A program made the translations under genes and the position numbers. Positions 33,940 to 42,780 of a stretch of DNA of 64,000 nucleotides are shown piece after piece. The first letter of the stretch is position 1. The number at the start of each line of letters is the position of its first letter. Below the pieces are notes generated by a model that did no database searches, was not told where the DNA came from, and saw only the letters and a program-made list of their open reading frames with translations. Source of the stretch: CAVVWJ01 sp965652025 (GTDB lineage Bacteria; Gemmatimonadota; Gemmatimonadetes; Gemmatimonadales; GWC2-71-9); NCBI GenBank assembly GCA_965652025.1, contig CBFGTM010000008.1, forward strand, positions 1 through 64,000. The letters are read 5' to 3'.

Positions 33940-36602
33940 GCGGCGCCTATACCCAGCCCCTGGTCTACTTCTTCGGCCAGGGTCGCTCCGACGGCACCGC
34001 AGCAATGAAGGAAATCCTCGGCGGGAAGGGTGCCGGACTCGCCGAGATGACTACCATCGGCATTCCAGTTCCCCCCGGCTTCACCCTCTCCAGCAACCTC
34101 TGCAGCCTCTATCTCGAGAGCCGCCAGTTTCCCAAGCGGCTTCAGGCGCAGGTCGAGAATGCCTTGCAGCGTCTGGAAACGGCAACCGGCAAGCATCTGG
34201 GCGACGGTGACAATCCGTTACTGGTCTCGGTCCGTTCAGGAGCCGCGGTGTCGATGCCCGGCATGATGGAAACGATCCTGAACCTGGGCCTGAACGATGT
34301 CACGGTGGAGGGCCTCACCCGCCAGAGCGGCAACCCACAATTCGCCTGGGACTCCTATCGTCGGTTCGTGCAGATGTACGGCAGCGTGGTGTTCGAGGTC
34401 TCCAGGCGTCCCTTCGAGCAGATCCTGGATGAGCACAAGCAGCGCTGCCGCATCGAGCGGGAAATCGATTTACCGGTGGAGGAGATGCAGGGCATCGTCC
34501 GCCAGTTCAAGACCCTGGTGCGCGAGGAGTCCGGGCGAGAGTTCCCCGACGAGCCGCTGGACCAGCTCTGGGGCGCCATTGCCGCCGTGTTCGAGAGCTG
34601 GAACACACGTCGGGCGATCGACTACCGGAAGCTGCACGACATCCCGGATTCCATGGGCACGGCGGTGAATGTCGTGGCCATGGTCTTCGGCAACCTGGGC
34701 GAGGACTCGGGAACCGGCGTGGCCTTCAGCCGGGACCCCTCCACCGGCGAGCCCCGGCTCTACGGAGAGTACCTCCTCAACGCACAGGGTGAGGACGTGG
34801 TTTCGGGCAGCCGCACGCCCATGCCCATCGGCAAGCTGAAAGAACAGCTGCCCCATGCCTACCAGGAGCTGGAGCGGGTCGCCCGCACTCTGGAACGGCA
34901 CTTTCGCGACGTGCAGGACATGGAGTTCACCATTGAGCGGGGCAATCTCTACATGCTTCAGACCCGCAGAGCCCAGCGCTCGGGACAGGCCGCGGTCCGG
35001 ATTGCCTGTGAGATGGTGGACGAGGGAGTGATCAGCGAGCAGGAGGCTGTGGCGCGGATTCCACCCAACGATCTGAACCAGCTGCTGCACCCGACGATCG
35101 ACCCCGCCAGCAAGCTGGATCTGCTCACCACCGGCCTGCCCGCCTCGCCGGGGGCCGCGTGCGGCACCGTTGTCTTCGACGCTGACGAGGCCGTGAAGTT
35201 GGCGCGGTCCGGGCAATCCGTCATCCTGGTGCGCCGGGAGACGTCACCCGAGGACTTTCACGGCATGGTCACCGCTAAGGCAATCCTCACCGCCCGGGGC
35301 GGCATGACCTCCCACGCGGCGGTTGTCGCCCGGGGTATGGGTAAACCATGTGTCGCCGGTGCCCAAGGTCTTCAGGTAGACGAGAAGTCCAGCCGGTTTT
35401 CGGTGAACGGCCGGAGCATCTCCCAGGGTGAATGGATCACGGTGGACGGCAGCACCGGAAAGGTGTTCGCCGGTCAGGCCGCGCTCATTGCTCCCGAGCT
35501 CAGCGGAAACTTCAACCGAGTCATGAGGTGGGCCGACCGGATCATGCAGCTCAGGGTCCGAGTCAACGCCGACACTCCAGCCGACGCCCACCGCGGCCGG
35601 GACTTCGGAGCGGAAGGCATCGGCCTCTGCCGTACCGAGCACATGTTTTTCGAAGGCGACCGGTTAGTGGCCATGCGGGAGATGATCGTTGCCCAGGACG
35701 CGGCCGGGCGGAAACAGGCTCTGGCCAAGCTGCTGCCGATGCAGCGGGGCGACTTCGAAGCCATCTTCCGGGCCATGGAGGGATATCCGGTCACCATCCG
35801 GTTGCTCGACCCTCCACTACATGAGTTCCTGCCCAAGGAACCGCAGGAAATCGAGGCGCTGGCCCGGGAGCTGAAGATGGATCCCGCGGCACTGCGGAAC
35901 ACCATCGAGCGGCTGCACGAAGTGAATCCGATGCTCGGGCTGCGAGGCTGCCGGCTCGGCATCATCTATCCCGAAATTACCGCGATGCAGGTGCGGGCGA
36001 TCTTCGAGGCCGCCTCAACCGTGGCCTCCCGGAAGGGACGGGTCATGCCGGAGGTGATGATCCCGCTCACCGCGAGTGTGGTCGAGTTCCGGAAGCAGGC
36101 CCTGATCGTGCGCCAAGTTGCCGAGGAAGTGTTTCAGGAGCGCCAGATTACCGTGCCCTATCTTCTCGGCACCATGATCGAGTTGCCCCGGGCGGCTCTG
36201 ACCGCTGACGAACTGGCCCGGGAGGCGCAGTTCTTCTCCTTCGGCACCAATGACCTCACCCAAACCACCTGGGGACTCTCCCGGGACGACGCCGGCCGCT
36301 TCCTTCCCTATTACCTCGAGACCGGAGTTCTGGAGGACGATCCTTTTCAGGTGCTGGACCAGGCCGGTGTCGGCAAGCTCATCGCCATGGCCTGCGACCT
36401 GGGTCGAAAGACCCGTCCCGACCTCAAGCTGGGCATCTGCGGCGAGCATGGCGGCGATCCATCCGCCGTGGCCTTCTGCGACCGGCTGGGGATGAACTAC
36501 GTATCCTGCTCTCCTTTCCGGGTCCCCATCGCTCGGCTGGCGGCGGCCCAGGCCGCGCTGGCGGCACGAGGCACGATGGACCGGACTCGCGCCACGGTCT
36601 GA
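33936..36602 (+). CDS. ppdK: Pyruvate, phosphate dikinase
   Basis: PPDK interconverts PEP and pyruvate using ATP/AMP and Pi/PPi. The 888-residue protein has an N-terminal ATP-binding domain (GGKGAGLAEMTTIGIPVPPG, SVRSGAAVSMPGMMETILNL). The central phosphohistidine is in GGMTSHAAVVARG (His460), and the C-terminal PEP barrel has LGICGEHGGDP (Cys835). Spacing agrees with the well-studied clostridial enzyme. It ends the purine run. Functionally it bridges to the PEP-consuming serine-cycle cluster at the left of the window. Confidence 0.97.
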   Translation: MSGAYTQPLVYFFGQGRSDGTAAMKEILGGKGAGLAEMTTIGIPVPPGFTLSSNLCSLYLESRQFPKRLQAQVENALQRLETATGKHLGDGDNPLLVSVRSGAAVSMPGMMETILNLGLNDVTVEGLTRQSGNPQFAWDSYRRFVQMYGSVVFEVSRRPFEQILDEHKQRCRIEREIDLPVEEMQGIVRQFKTLVREESGREFPDEPLDQLWGAIAAVFESWNTRRAIDYRKLHDIPDSMGTAVNVVAMVFGNLGEDSGTGVAFSRDPSTGEPRLYGEYLLNAQGEDVVSGSRTPMPIGKLKEQLPHAYQELERVARTLERHFRDVQDMEFTIERGNLYMLQTRRAQRSGQAAVRIACEMVDEGVISEQEAVARIPPNDLNQLLHPTIDPASKLDLLTTGLPASPGAACGTVVFDADEAVKLARSGQSVILVRRETSPEDFHGMVTAKAILTARGGMTSHAAVVARGMGKPCVAGAQGLQVDEKSSRFSVNGRSISQGEWITVDGSTGKVFAGQAALIAPELSGNFNRVMRWADRIMQLRVRVNADTPADAHRGRDFGAEGIGLCRTEHMFFEGDRLVAMREMIVAQDAAGRKQALAKLLPMQRGDFEAIFRAMEGYPVTIRLLDPPLHEFLPKEPQEIEALARELKMDPAALRNTIERLHEVNPMLGLRGCRLGIIYPEITAMQVRAIFEAASTVASRKGRVMPEVMIPLTASVVEFRKQALIVRQVAEEVFQERQITVPYLLGTMIELPRAALTADELAREAQFFSFGTNDLTQTTWGLSRDDAGRFLPYYLETGVLEDDPFQVLDQAGVGKLIAMACDLGRKTRPDLKLGICGEHGGDPSAVAFCDRLGMNYVSCSPFRVPIARLAAAQAALAARGTMDRTRATV

Positions 36603-36613
36603 GCGCAGCTCAC

Positions 36614-36955
36614 TCAGGCCCGGGCAAAGATCTCCAGCATCGACTCGCCGTAAGGATTGAAGTCGGAGCGAGGGCCGGCAAAGCTCCTATCGCTCACGAC
36701 CACGTCTCCTATTCCCGTGGTAATGAAGGCGCGCCATCCGGGAATGTCTCCGCTCTGGCTGCCTCCCCCAGTCTGATAGCCCAGTAGAATCGGCTCGCCG
36801 GCCTCGTGCAGACCCAAAAGGTAGGGCTCCACCGTTCGCCGATATCCTTCATACACGAATTCCACCGCCCTATGCTCGAGGATCGCCCGCACCAGCCGCT
36901 CTCCGGTGGCAAGCTCATGAATGGCGGGGTCTCGGGTGCTTGCTTGTTCCTGCAT
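36614..36955 (-). CDS. Small WYL-like domain protein
   Basis: This 113-residue protein consists of a single domain resembling the WYL fold: LVRAILEHRAVEFVYEGYRR, TVEPYLLGLHEAGEPILLGY, SGDIPGWRAFITTGIGDVVV and a final SDFNPYGESMLEIFARA. WYL domains bind ligands in transcription factors, but no helix-turn-helix is present here. The ATG at 36955 has GGGAGG 6 nt upstream. It is convergent with ppdK (11-nt gap) and divergent from purE. Function is unknown. Confidence 0.65.
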   Translation of the reverse strand: MQEQASTRDPAIHELATGERLVRAILEHRAVEFVYEGYRRTVEPYLLGLHEAGEPILLGYQTGGGSQSGDIPGWRAFITTGIGDVVVSDRSFAGPRSDFNPYGESMLEIFARA

Positions 36956-37010
36956 GATGGACCTCCCGGTTACAGGACGCACGCGCAAGCTAGTCACTCA
37001 GCCGGGCGTC

Positions 37011-37038
37011 TTGCCACGAACCGCGGGTCACTTCTAAT
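37011..37038 (+). promoter_or_regulatory. Candidate promoter of purEK
   Basis: TTGCCA and TCTAAT (each 5/6 to consensus) are separated by 16 bp, placing the transcription start about 40 nt before the purE ATG. GCAGGAGG precedes that ATG, so this transcript would have a normal leader. Confidence 0.55.
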
Positions 37039-37086
37039 TCCCTGCCTCGCGGATGTGTGTTACGCGCCATCGGGCAGGAGGATGCA

Positions 37087-37581
37087 ATGACGCAGACCCT
37101 GGTGGGCATCGTGATGGGCAGCGACTCTGACTGGGAAATCATGCAGCATGCGGCCCGAAGGCTGACGGAGTTCCAGGTCGAGCATGAAGCCAGAGTGGTC
37201 TCCGCGCACCGGACGCCCGATCTGCTCTATCGCTATGCCGAGGATGCGGCCGGACGAGGGCTGCGCTGCATCATTGCCGGGGCGGGCGGCGCGGCTCACC
37301 TCCCCGGCATGCTGGCCGCCAAGACGACGCTCCCGGTCCTGGGTGTCCCGGTTCCGAGCAAGCACCTTCAGGGGCTCGACTCGCTCCTTTCGATCGTGCA
37401 GATGCCTGCCGGGATTCCGGTGGCCACGTTTGCCATCGGGATGGCTGGCGCCGGCAACGCCGGCTTGTACGCCGTTGCCATTCTGGCCCTCAGTGATCCC
37501 GACCTTGCGGAGCGGCTCGACACCTTCCGGCGGACCCAGGAGCGGCGGACGCTCGACCTGAAATTGCCGGATCTCCCGTGA
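37087..37581 (+). CDS. purE: N5-carboxyaminoimidazole ribonucleotide mutase
   Basis: This class-I PurE of 164 residues has VGIVMGSDSDWEIM, VVSAHRTPDLLYRYA, IIAGAGGAAHLPGMLAA and GVPVPSKHLQGLDSLLSIVQ. It converts N5-CAIR to CAIR and pairs with purK, which it overlaps as GTGA. A strong AGGAGG precedes the chosen ATG. Confidence 0.96.
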   Translation: MTQTLVGIVMGSDSDWEIMQHAARRLTEFQVEHEARVVSAHRTPDLLYRYAEDAAGRGLRCIIAGAGGAAHLPGMLAAKTTLPVLGVPVPSKHLQGLDSLLSIVQMPAGIPVATFAIGMAGAGNAGLYAVAILALSDPDLAERLDTFRRTQERRTLDLKLPDLP

Positions 37582-38714
37582 TCCTTCCCGGAGCGACGGT
37601 CGGGGTACTGGGTGGGGGACAGCTCGGCCGGATGTTCACCTTACAGGCGCGCACCATGGGATACCGGGTTGTCGTTCTGGACCCTGACCCGCAGAGCCCT
37701 GCCGGTGCGGTCGCCGACCGCCAGCTACGAGCCCCCTACGAGGATGAGGCTGCCCTCGCGGAGATGTCCCGGTCCTGTGACGCGATCACGACCGAGTTCG
37801 AAAATGTCCCGGCAGAGACGCTGGAGCGCCTCTCGCGCTCCGCCATCATTCGTCCCCCAGTGACCGCAGTAGCGACGGCCCAGGACCGAATCGCTGAGAA
37901 GACCTTCTTTCGCCAACACGGATTTCCCACCCCCGAGTTCCATCCGGTGCGAAGCAGGAAGGAGCTGGATCAGGCGGTAGCCGTCATCCGCCGTCCAGCC
38001 CTCCTCAAGACCAGCCGACTAGGCTACGATGGGAAGGGACAGGCCCTGGTCAACGCCGAGGCCGATGCAGTCAGCGCGTTCGAGAAATTCAAGGGTGTGC
38101 CCTGCGTCCTGGAGCAGCGGGTCGAGCTCAAGTCCGAGCTGTCGGTCATTCTGGCCCGGGGGGAGAACGGAGAGATCGTCACGGTCCCTCCGGCCGAAAA
38201 CCGCCACCAGCAGGGCATTCTGGAGACCTCGGTCGTACCGGCACGGGTGTCCGAGGTGCTCACCAGGGGCGCGCAGGAGCTAGCCACGGCTCTGGCCGAA
38301 GCGATGGCGTATGTAGGAGTGCTGGGAGTCGAGCTCTTCGTCACCACTGGGGAGCAGTTGCTGGTCAATGAAATGGCGCCTCGCCCCCATAACAGCGGCC
38401 ACTACACCATTGACGCTTGCTCAGCCGACCAGTTCGAGCAGCAACTGCGCGCACTATGCGGGCTGCCTTTGGCTCAGCCCTGGTTGCTTTCTCCCGTGGC
38501 CATGATCAACCTGCTGGGTGACCTCTGGCAGCGGGGCGAGCCCCGCTGGGAGGAGGCGCTGCGTCGCCCCGGCGTGCGTCTGCATCTCTATGGAAAGGCC
38601 GAGCCCCGGCCGGGGCGCAAGATGGGACACTTGAACTGCCTGGCACCGGATTCGAGCCGCGCGCTGGCGCTGGCGCTGGAGACCAGGGACGCACTGGCCA
38701 AACCACCCTTGTGA
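37578..38714 (+). CDS. purK: N5-carboxyaminoimidazole ribonucleotide synthase
   Basis: This 378-residue ATP-grasp enzyme has VGVLGGGQLGRMF, FENVPAETLERL, KTSRLGYDGKGQ, ENRHQQGILE and NEMAPRPHNSGHYTIDAC. It carboxylates AIR with bicarbonate and ATP for PurE. The GTG start shares bases with the purE TGA. Confidence 0.96.
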   Translation: MILPGATVGVLGGGQLGRMFTLQARTMGYRVVVLDPDPQSPAGAVADRQLRAPYEDEAALAEMSRSCDAITTEFENVPAETLERLSRSAIIRPPVTAVATAQDRIAEKTFFRQHGFPTPEFHPVRSRKELDQAVAVIRRPALLKTSRLGYDGKGQALVNAEADAVSAFEKFKGVPCVLEQRVELKSELSVILARGENGEIVTVPPAENRHQQGILETSVVPARVSEVLTRGAQELATALAEAMAYVGVLGVELFVTTGEQLLVNEMAPRPHNSGHYTIDACSADQFEQQLRALCGLPLAQPWLLSPVAMINLLGDLWQRGEPRWEEALRRPGVRLHLYGKAEPRPGRKMGHLNCLAPDSSRALALALETRDALAKPPL

Positions 38715-38731
38715 CGGCATAGGAGACAGCC

Positions 38732-39325
38732 ATGGACCTCGTTTCACTCGCCGCGTTGGCCGGCATCATCACCGGGCGGCCGATGCCCAGCCCGGAGCCA
38801 TTCCACCCCGACACTACCTGTCCTCACCGAAACGTCCCGCTCGAGGGAAGGAAGAGCCCGCTCGATTCGGTGACCTTCACCCTATCCAATCAGCCGATCA
38901 AAGTGTGTTATGGCCGGCCCTCCTCCAGCGGTCGAACCATGATCGGCGGAAGCAATGTCCCGTACGGAAAGCTGTGGCGGACCGGAGCCAACGAGCCGAC
39001 GATCTTCTACGCGCCGGTTCCCCTCACCGTGGCGGGCATCGCGGTGGCCCCTGGAGTTTACTCCTTGTATACCGTGCCGGGGCGGCAGGAGTGGGAAGTG
39101 ATCGTCAACAAGTCCGTCTCCCAGTGGGGCCACGAGAATCAGTACACCCCCGAGGTCAAGGCCCAGGAAGTGGGGCGGGCCAAGGTGAAGGCCGAAACGA
39201 CGCAGAAGCCGCTCGAGACCTTTACCATTCGGGCCGAACCCCAGGGCAGCAAGGCAGCAGCGCTGATCCTGGAGTGGGAGAAGACCAAGGTTCGGATCCC
39301 GATTCAGTCCAAGAGCTCAGGATGA
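38732..39325 (+). CDS. DUF2911 domain protein
   Basis: The 197-residue protein has the DUF2911 core: VCYGRPSSSGRTMIGG, VPYGKLWRTGANEPT, APGVYSLYTVPG and a WEVIVNKSVSQWG segment. The N-terminal about 17 residues are only weakly signal-like (LVSLAALAGIITG), so export is possible but uncertain. The family has no established function and is common in Bacteroidota and Gemmatimonadota. AGGAGA lies before the ATG, 17 nt after purK. Its end overlaps the convergent desulfurase-like gene by 9 nt. Confidence 0.8.
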   Translation: MDLVSLAALAGIITGRPMPSPEPFHPDTTCPHRNVPLEGRKSPLDSVTFTLSNQPIKVCYGRPSSSGRTMIGGSNVPYGKLWRTGANEPTIFYAPVPLTVAGIAVAPGVYSLYTVPGRQEWEVIVNKSVSQWGHENQYTPEVKAQEVGRAKVKAETTQKPLETFTIRAEPQGSKAAALILEWEKTKVRIPIQSKSSG

Positions 39326-40558
39326 AAGACGGCGCACGCCCTCGATGAGGCGGTCTACCTCCTCGGTCGTGGTATAGCAGGCACACCCGGCCCGAACCAG
39401 GCCGTCCGGAACGCCCAGGCGTTGCACCACTGTGGTGGCGTAGAAATCACCGCTGGAAACAAAGACGCCTGACTCACCCAACTCGCGCGCGACCTTGTCG
39501 GCCGGCTGCCCCGCCACGGTAAAGGCCACGGTCGGCGTGCGCGGGTTTCCCGGAGAAGGACCGTAGAGTCTTACCCCAGGCAGCTCCCCGAGTCCGGTCC
39601 AGAGACGCTGGACCAGCTCTTGGCCGCGCGTGCGGAGCTCAGCGAAAGCCCGGCGCAGACCGGCCCTCCGACCATCGCCGACGCTGAGTGAAGCCAGAAA
39701 GTCCACCGCTGCAGCCGCCCCTACGATGCCTTCATGATTCAGGGTTCCCGTCTCCAGCCGCTCCGGAACGGTGTCGGGTGCTGGAGCGAGCTTGGGGACA
39801 TCCAGTTGCTGCAGCACATCTCCCCGGCCGAAGAGAACGCCGATGTGAGGGCCGTAGAACTTGTATGCCGAACAAGCCAGGAAATCGCAGCCGATCGTCC
39901 GCACGTCGATCAGCTCATGCGGGGCCAGGTGCACCGCGTCCACGAAGCTCAACGCACCGGCCTCCCGGCTCAAGGAAACTGCACCGGCAACGTCATTGAT
40001 AGTCCCCAGTGCGTTCGACGCGCCACCCAAGGCGACCAGGCGCGGCCCCTGCGAGATCAACCTGGTCAGGTCATCCCAGTCGAGCTGCCCTGTCTCCGGC
40101 CTCATTGCCACGGCGATCACGTTGACACCCCGCTCCCGCTCCAGAGCGCGCCAGGGCCCGACGTTGGCATGGTGATCGAGCTCGGTAATCACCACGCTGT
40201 CTCCCGGCCCCCAACCTCGGCCCAAGGCCCGGGCCAGGTGGAAAGTGAGCGTCGTCATGTTGGCCCCGAACACGATTTCTGAGGGCCGACCACCGATGAA
40301 ATCGGCCAGAGCTTCGCGGGCACCCACGATCAGGGCATCCGTCTCGGCGCTGGTGGGGTAGGGCCAGTGGGTATTGGCGTTATGGTTGTAGAGGTAGTCC
40401 TGCATGGCCTCGACAACTGTGCGGGGAACCTGGGTTCCGCCGGGTCCGTCGAAGTAGGCCACCAAGCTCCCCTGCCACCGGCGCTGGAGCGCTGGGAAAT
40501 GGGATCGAATCTCCGCCACGGGCGGGACGGGGACGAGTGGCGATGCTGCCACAGTCAT
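39317..40558 (-). CDS. Cysteine desulfurase-like class-V aminotransferase (VC1184-type)
   Basis: This 413-residue PLP enzyme has YFDGPGGTQVPRTVVEAM near the N-terminus, ITELDHHANVGPW, DAVHLAPHELIDV and the PLP lysine in CSAYKFYGPHIGVLFGRG. The DGPGGTQVP opening is typical of the SufS-like VC1184 subfamily rather than true IscS/SufS. Near the C-terminus a Cys is present (RAGCACYTTTEE), but its equivalence to the SufS active-site Cys is uncertain. No suf genes are nearby. AGGAG precedes the ATG. Substrate unknown. Confidence 0.8.
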   Translation of the reverse strand: MTVAASPLVPVPPVAEIRSHFPALQRRWQGSLVAYFDGPGGTQVPRTVVEAMQDYLYNHNANTHWPYPTSAETDALIVGAREALADFIGGRPSEIVFGANMTTLTFHLARALGRGWGPGDSVVITELDHHANVGPWRALERERGVNVIAVAMRPETGQLDWDDLTRLISQGPRLVALGGASNALGTINDVAGAVSLSREAGALSFVDAVHLAPHELIDVRTIGCDFLACSAYKFYGPHIGVLFGRGDVLQQLDVPKLAPAPDTVPERLETGTLNHEGIVGAAAAVDFLASLSVGDGRRAGLRRAFAELRTRGQELVQRLWTGLGELPGVRLYGPSPGNPRTPTVAFTVAGQPADKVARELGESGVFVSSGDFYATTVVQRLGVPDGLVRAGCACYTTTEEVDRLIEGVRRLSS

Positions 40559-40684
40559 CGGGATCTCCTGCGTGTGATATAAGTCCCTGATTTCTTCGGG
40601 ACGGGCCGGCAGTATGTACCTTCTCCATGAGCCTGCTCGGGTGACACGCCGGACAGGCCTCCCACTTTTGCTCGGAGTTTCTCC

Positions 40685-42193
40685 ATGTCATCGCAGTGCA
40701 GGCCGATCCTCATCTGGCCAACCACCAGGTTAATAATGCTGCTGGTTGGGTTGCACGCCTGCGGGAGCGGTGGAGGAAGTACCGAGCCCGGTGTACCCAC
40801 GGACATAACGGTCGATCCGGCCTCAGTCTCGTTCACGGCCCTGGGCCAGACTGAACAACTTTCGCCCACAGTGGTCGACGGGCAAGGTACTACTCTGGCC
40901 GATGAGCCGGTGAGCTGGAGCACCAGCAACTCCGCCGTGGCCACCGTGACCCCCGATGGACTGGTGACGGCAGTGGGCGCCGGAACTGCCCAGGTCACCG
41001 CCGCGGCAGGCTCGGCCAACACCGCAGTCGACGTGGAAGTGATCCAGACTCCCTCACAGCTGCAAAAGGTTGCCGGAGATGGACAAGCCGGCACCCCGGG
41101 GCAGGCGGTAGCCATCCGTCCGGCTGTGGTTGTCAAAGATGCCAGCGGAATTGGGGTGGCAGGGGTTCAGGTGACATTCGAGGTGGTGTCCGGAGGCGGC
41201 AGCATCACCGGTGGGTCCACGACCACCAACAGCAGTGGCATCGCGGAGGTTGGCAGCTGGACTCTGGGCAGCGCCGGACCGAACGTACTGCGTGCCACCG
41301 CGGCGGGAACAGGAATCAGCGGGAACCCAGCCGAGTTCACGGTGGGAGCCGGCGCCTTCAACATCGAGGTGCGGTTTCTCGGGAGTGCCACCCCGGCTCA
41401 GCAACAGGCGTTTGCGGAGGCCGAGGCGCGCTGGGAGGGCCTGGTGACGGGGGACCTGCAGAATGTGCAGCTGGTGGCCGAGCCGGGCGACTGTGGTTCC
41501 GACTCTCCCGCGATCGATGAAGTGGTGGACGACCTGATCATCCTGGTCACCCTGGAAGCCATCGATAGCTCGGGAGGAGTACTGGCCTCCGCTGGACCGT
41601 GCTTCGTTCGGCTTTCGAATGATCTGCCGGTTCTCGGAGCCATGAGGTTCGACACGGCCGACCTCGATGATGTCGAGGCCTCCGGACTCCTCTCCCAGGT
41701 CGTACTGCATGAGATGGGACACGTGCTCGGCTTCGGTAGCCTGTGGGAGGCCAAAGGCTTTCTGGCCGATCCGTCACTCACGCCGACAGGAGAAGTGATC
41801 GAAGGAGCCGATCCTCACTTCACAGGACCCCAGGCGATTGCCGCCTTCGACCAGATCGGAGGCTCGGCCTATACCGGCGGCAAGGTTCCGGTGGCGGACC
41901 AGGGAGGTGTGGGCACGCAGGATGGTCACTGGCGAGAATCAGTCTTTGACGCCGAGCTGATGACAGGATTCATCAGCCCCGGCCAGAACCCGCTCAGCCG
42001 GGTAACCGTCGCGTCGCTGGGCGATATGGGCTTTGTGGTCAATCAGAACGCGGCCGACAACTACTCCCTGTCGCTGGCGGCGTTTGTCCGATCCACCTCG
42101 TCGCCCCGCCTGATACTCGGGAACGACCGGTTGAGAGTTCCGGTGAGGAAGGTGGACGCCACTGGCAGGGTGCTGAGGGTGTTCCGGCCCTGA
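40685..42193 (+). CDS. Lipoprotein zinc metalloprotease with two Ig-like domains (leishmanolysin-like)
   Basis: This 502-residue protein has a lipoprotein signal (lipobox around LHAC, Cys26) followed by a Gly/Ser linker. A BIG2-type domain (about 37-118; PASVSFTALGQTEQL, TVTPDGLVTAVGAG) and an invasin-like Ig domain (about 125-220) come next. The catalytic region has HEMGHVLGFGSLW (His342, Glu343, His346), a distant third ligand GHW (His415) and a Met-turn ELMTG (Met426), an M8-like arrangement. It probably acts at the cell surface. GGAG stands 7 nt before the ATG. A hairpin follows the stop. Confidence 0.85.
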   Translation: MSSQCRPILIWPTTRLIMLLVGLHACGSGGGSTEPGVPTDITVDPASVSFTALGQTEQLSPTVVDGQGTTLADEPVSWSTSNSAVATVTPDGLVTAVGAGTAQVTAAAGSANTAVDVEVIQTPSQLQKVAGDGQAGTPGQAVAIRPAVVVKDASGIGVAGVQVTFEVVSGGGSITGGSTTTNSSGIAEVGSWTLGSAGPNVLRATAAGTGISGNPAEFTVGAGAFNIEVRFLGSATPAQQQAFAEAEARWEGLVTGDLQNVQLVAEPGDCGSDSPAIDEVVDDLIILVTLEAIDSSGGVLASAGPCFVRLSNDLPVLGAMRFDTADLDDVEASGLLSQVVLHEMGHVLGFGSLWEAKGFLADPSLTPTGEVIEGADPHFTGPQAIAAFDQIGGSAYTGGKVPVADQGGVGTQDGHWRESVFDAELMTGFISPGQNPLSRVTVASLGDMGFVVNQNAADNYSLSLAAFVRSTSSPRLILGNDRLRVPVRKVDATGRVLRVFRP

Positions 42194-42215
42194 CACTCGT
42201 TGCAGCATAGACACG

Positions 42216-42245
42216 ACGAGGGGCTCTCGGTTGAGAGCCCCTCGT
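42216..42245. terminator. Strong bidirectional hairpin between the metalloprotease gene and ssrA
   Basis: ACGAGGGGCTCTC and GAGAGCCCCTCGT form a perfect 13-bp stem with a GGTT loop, lying 22 nt after the metalloprotease stop and 3 nt past the 3' end of ssrA. It serves both convergent genes. Neither side has a clear U-tract, so termination efficiency is uncertain. Confidence 0.65.
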
Positions 42246-42248
42246 GTA

Positions 42249-42609
42249 TGGAGGCGCAGGGAATCGAACCCTGGTCCGAGTAAGCTTCCAGAACCACGCC
42301 TACGTGCGTAGGCTCGACTTCTGACCGTCACTTCGAAGCGGTGTCGAACCGACCTCTTCGAAGCCTATCTCCTGAAGTCTCGCCGGCAGCACCGGAGCGG
42401 TGCGTCCAGCCAGCCCGGATTTGCGATTCGGCACGCGGCGCCCCAGGCGGGCTCCATCGGCCGAAGGAGCATAAGCGAGCTTAGCTCAGCTTACGCAGCC
42501 AGTGCCAGTTCAGTATTGGCAGTTGAATCATTCCAGACGGTTTTACCAGGACTCTGGACCTGGGCACGCTGCGATTCCTTCATCAAACCCGTCGAAGCCA
42601 GTCGCCCCC
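42249..42609 (-). ncRNA. ssrA: Transfer-messenger RNA (one-piece)
   Basis: The 5' end reads GGGGGCGACTGGCTTCGACG, the tmRNA start. It pairs with CGCCTCC at the 3' end in a 7-bp acceptor stem, and the T-arm carries GGTTCGATTCC. CCA is not encoded. The tag frame reads (W)NDSTANTELALAA followed by TAA at about 42489-42533, ending in the degron-like LALAA. By alignment to the usual GUC-resume arrangement the first tag codon appears to be UGG rather than an Ala/Gly codon. It rescues stalled ribosomes with SmpB. A -10-like TATTTT lies at 42626-42621. Confidence 0.93.
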
Positions 42610-42627
42610 GGGTGATAGGGAAAATAG

Positions 42628-42660
42628 GCGGTCGCTCGGTCGGACGGTAGGCCGGTCGGC
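42628..42660. repeat. CGGT/CGGA-type short-unit repeat upstream of ssrA
   Basis: Units such as CGGTCG, CTCGGTCGG, ACGGTAGG and CCGGTCGG follow each other upstream of the tmRNA. The rest of the 171-nt spacer to the diguanylate cyclase gene (42610-42780) shows a similar irregular stretch near 42750-42780 (GACCGCCTGACCGGCTGACC) and nothing else recognisable. Confidence 0.4.
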
Positions 42661-42780
42661 TCAAAATGGCTTCGAAACGTGCCTGAACTGGCGCAATGGA
42701 TGTACAAGACGGACGAGGGGTTACGAAGCCGGCCTCAACCCATTTCTCGGTAGCTAGACCGCCTGACCGGCTGACCACCG

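Noticed and set aside
40583..40602. GTCCC/GGGAC hairpin in the 126-nt gap before the metalloprotease gene, considered as a riboswitch
   Set aside because: The stem is only 5 bp with a 10-nt loop and no known riboswitch core; chance pairing is likely.
42249..42290. tRNA-like T-arm near 42250-42280
   Set aside because: Pairing of the 3' end with GGGGGCG at 42609 and the tag frame show it is the tRNA-like domain of tmRNA, not a separate tRNA gene.
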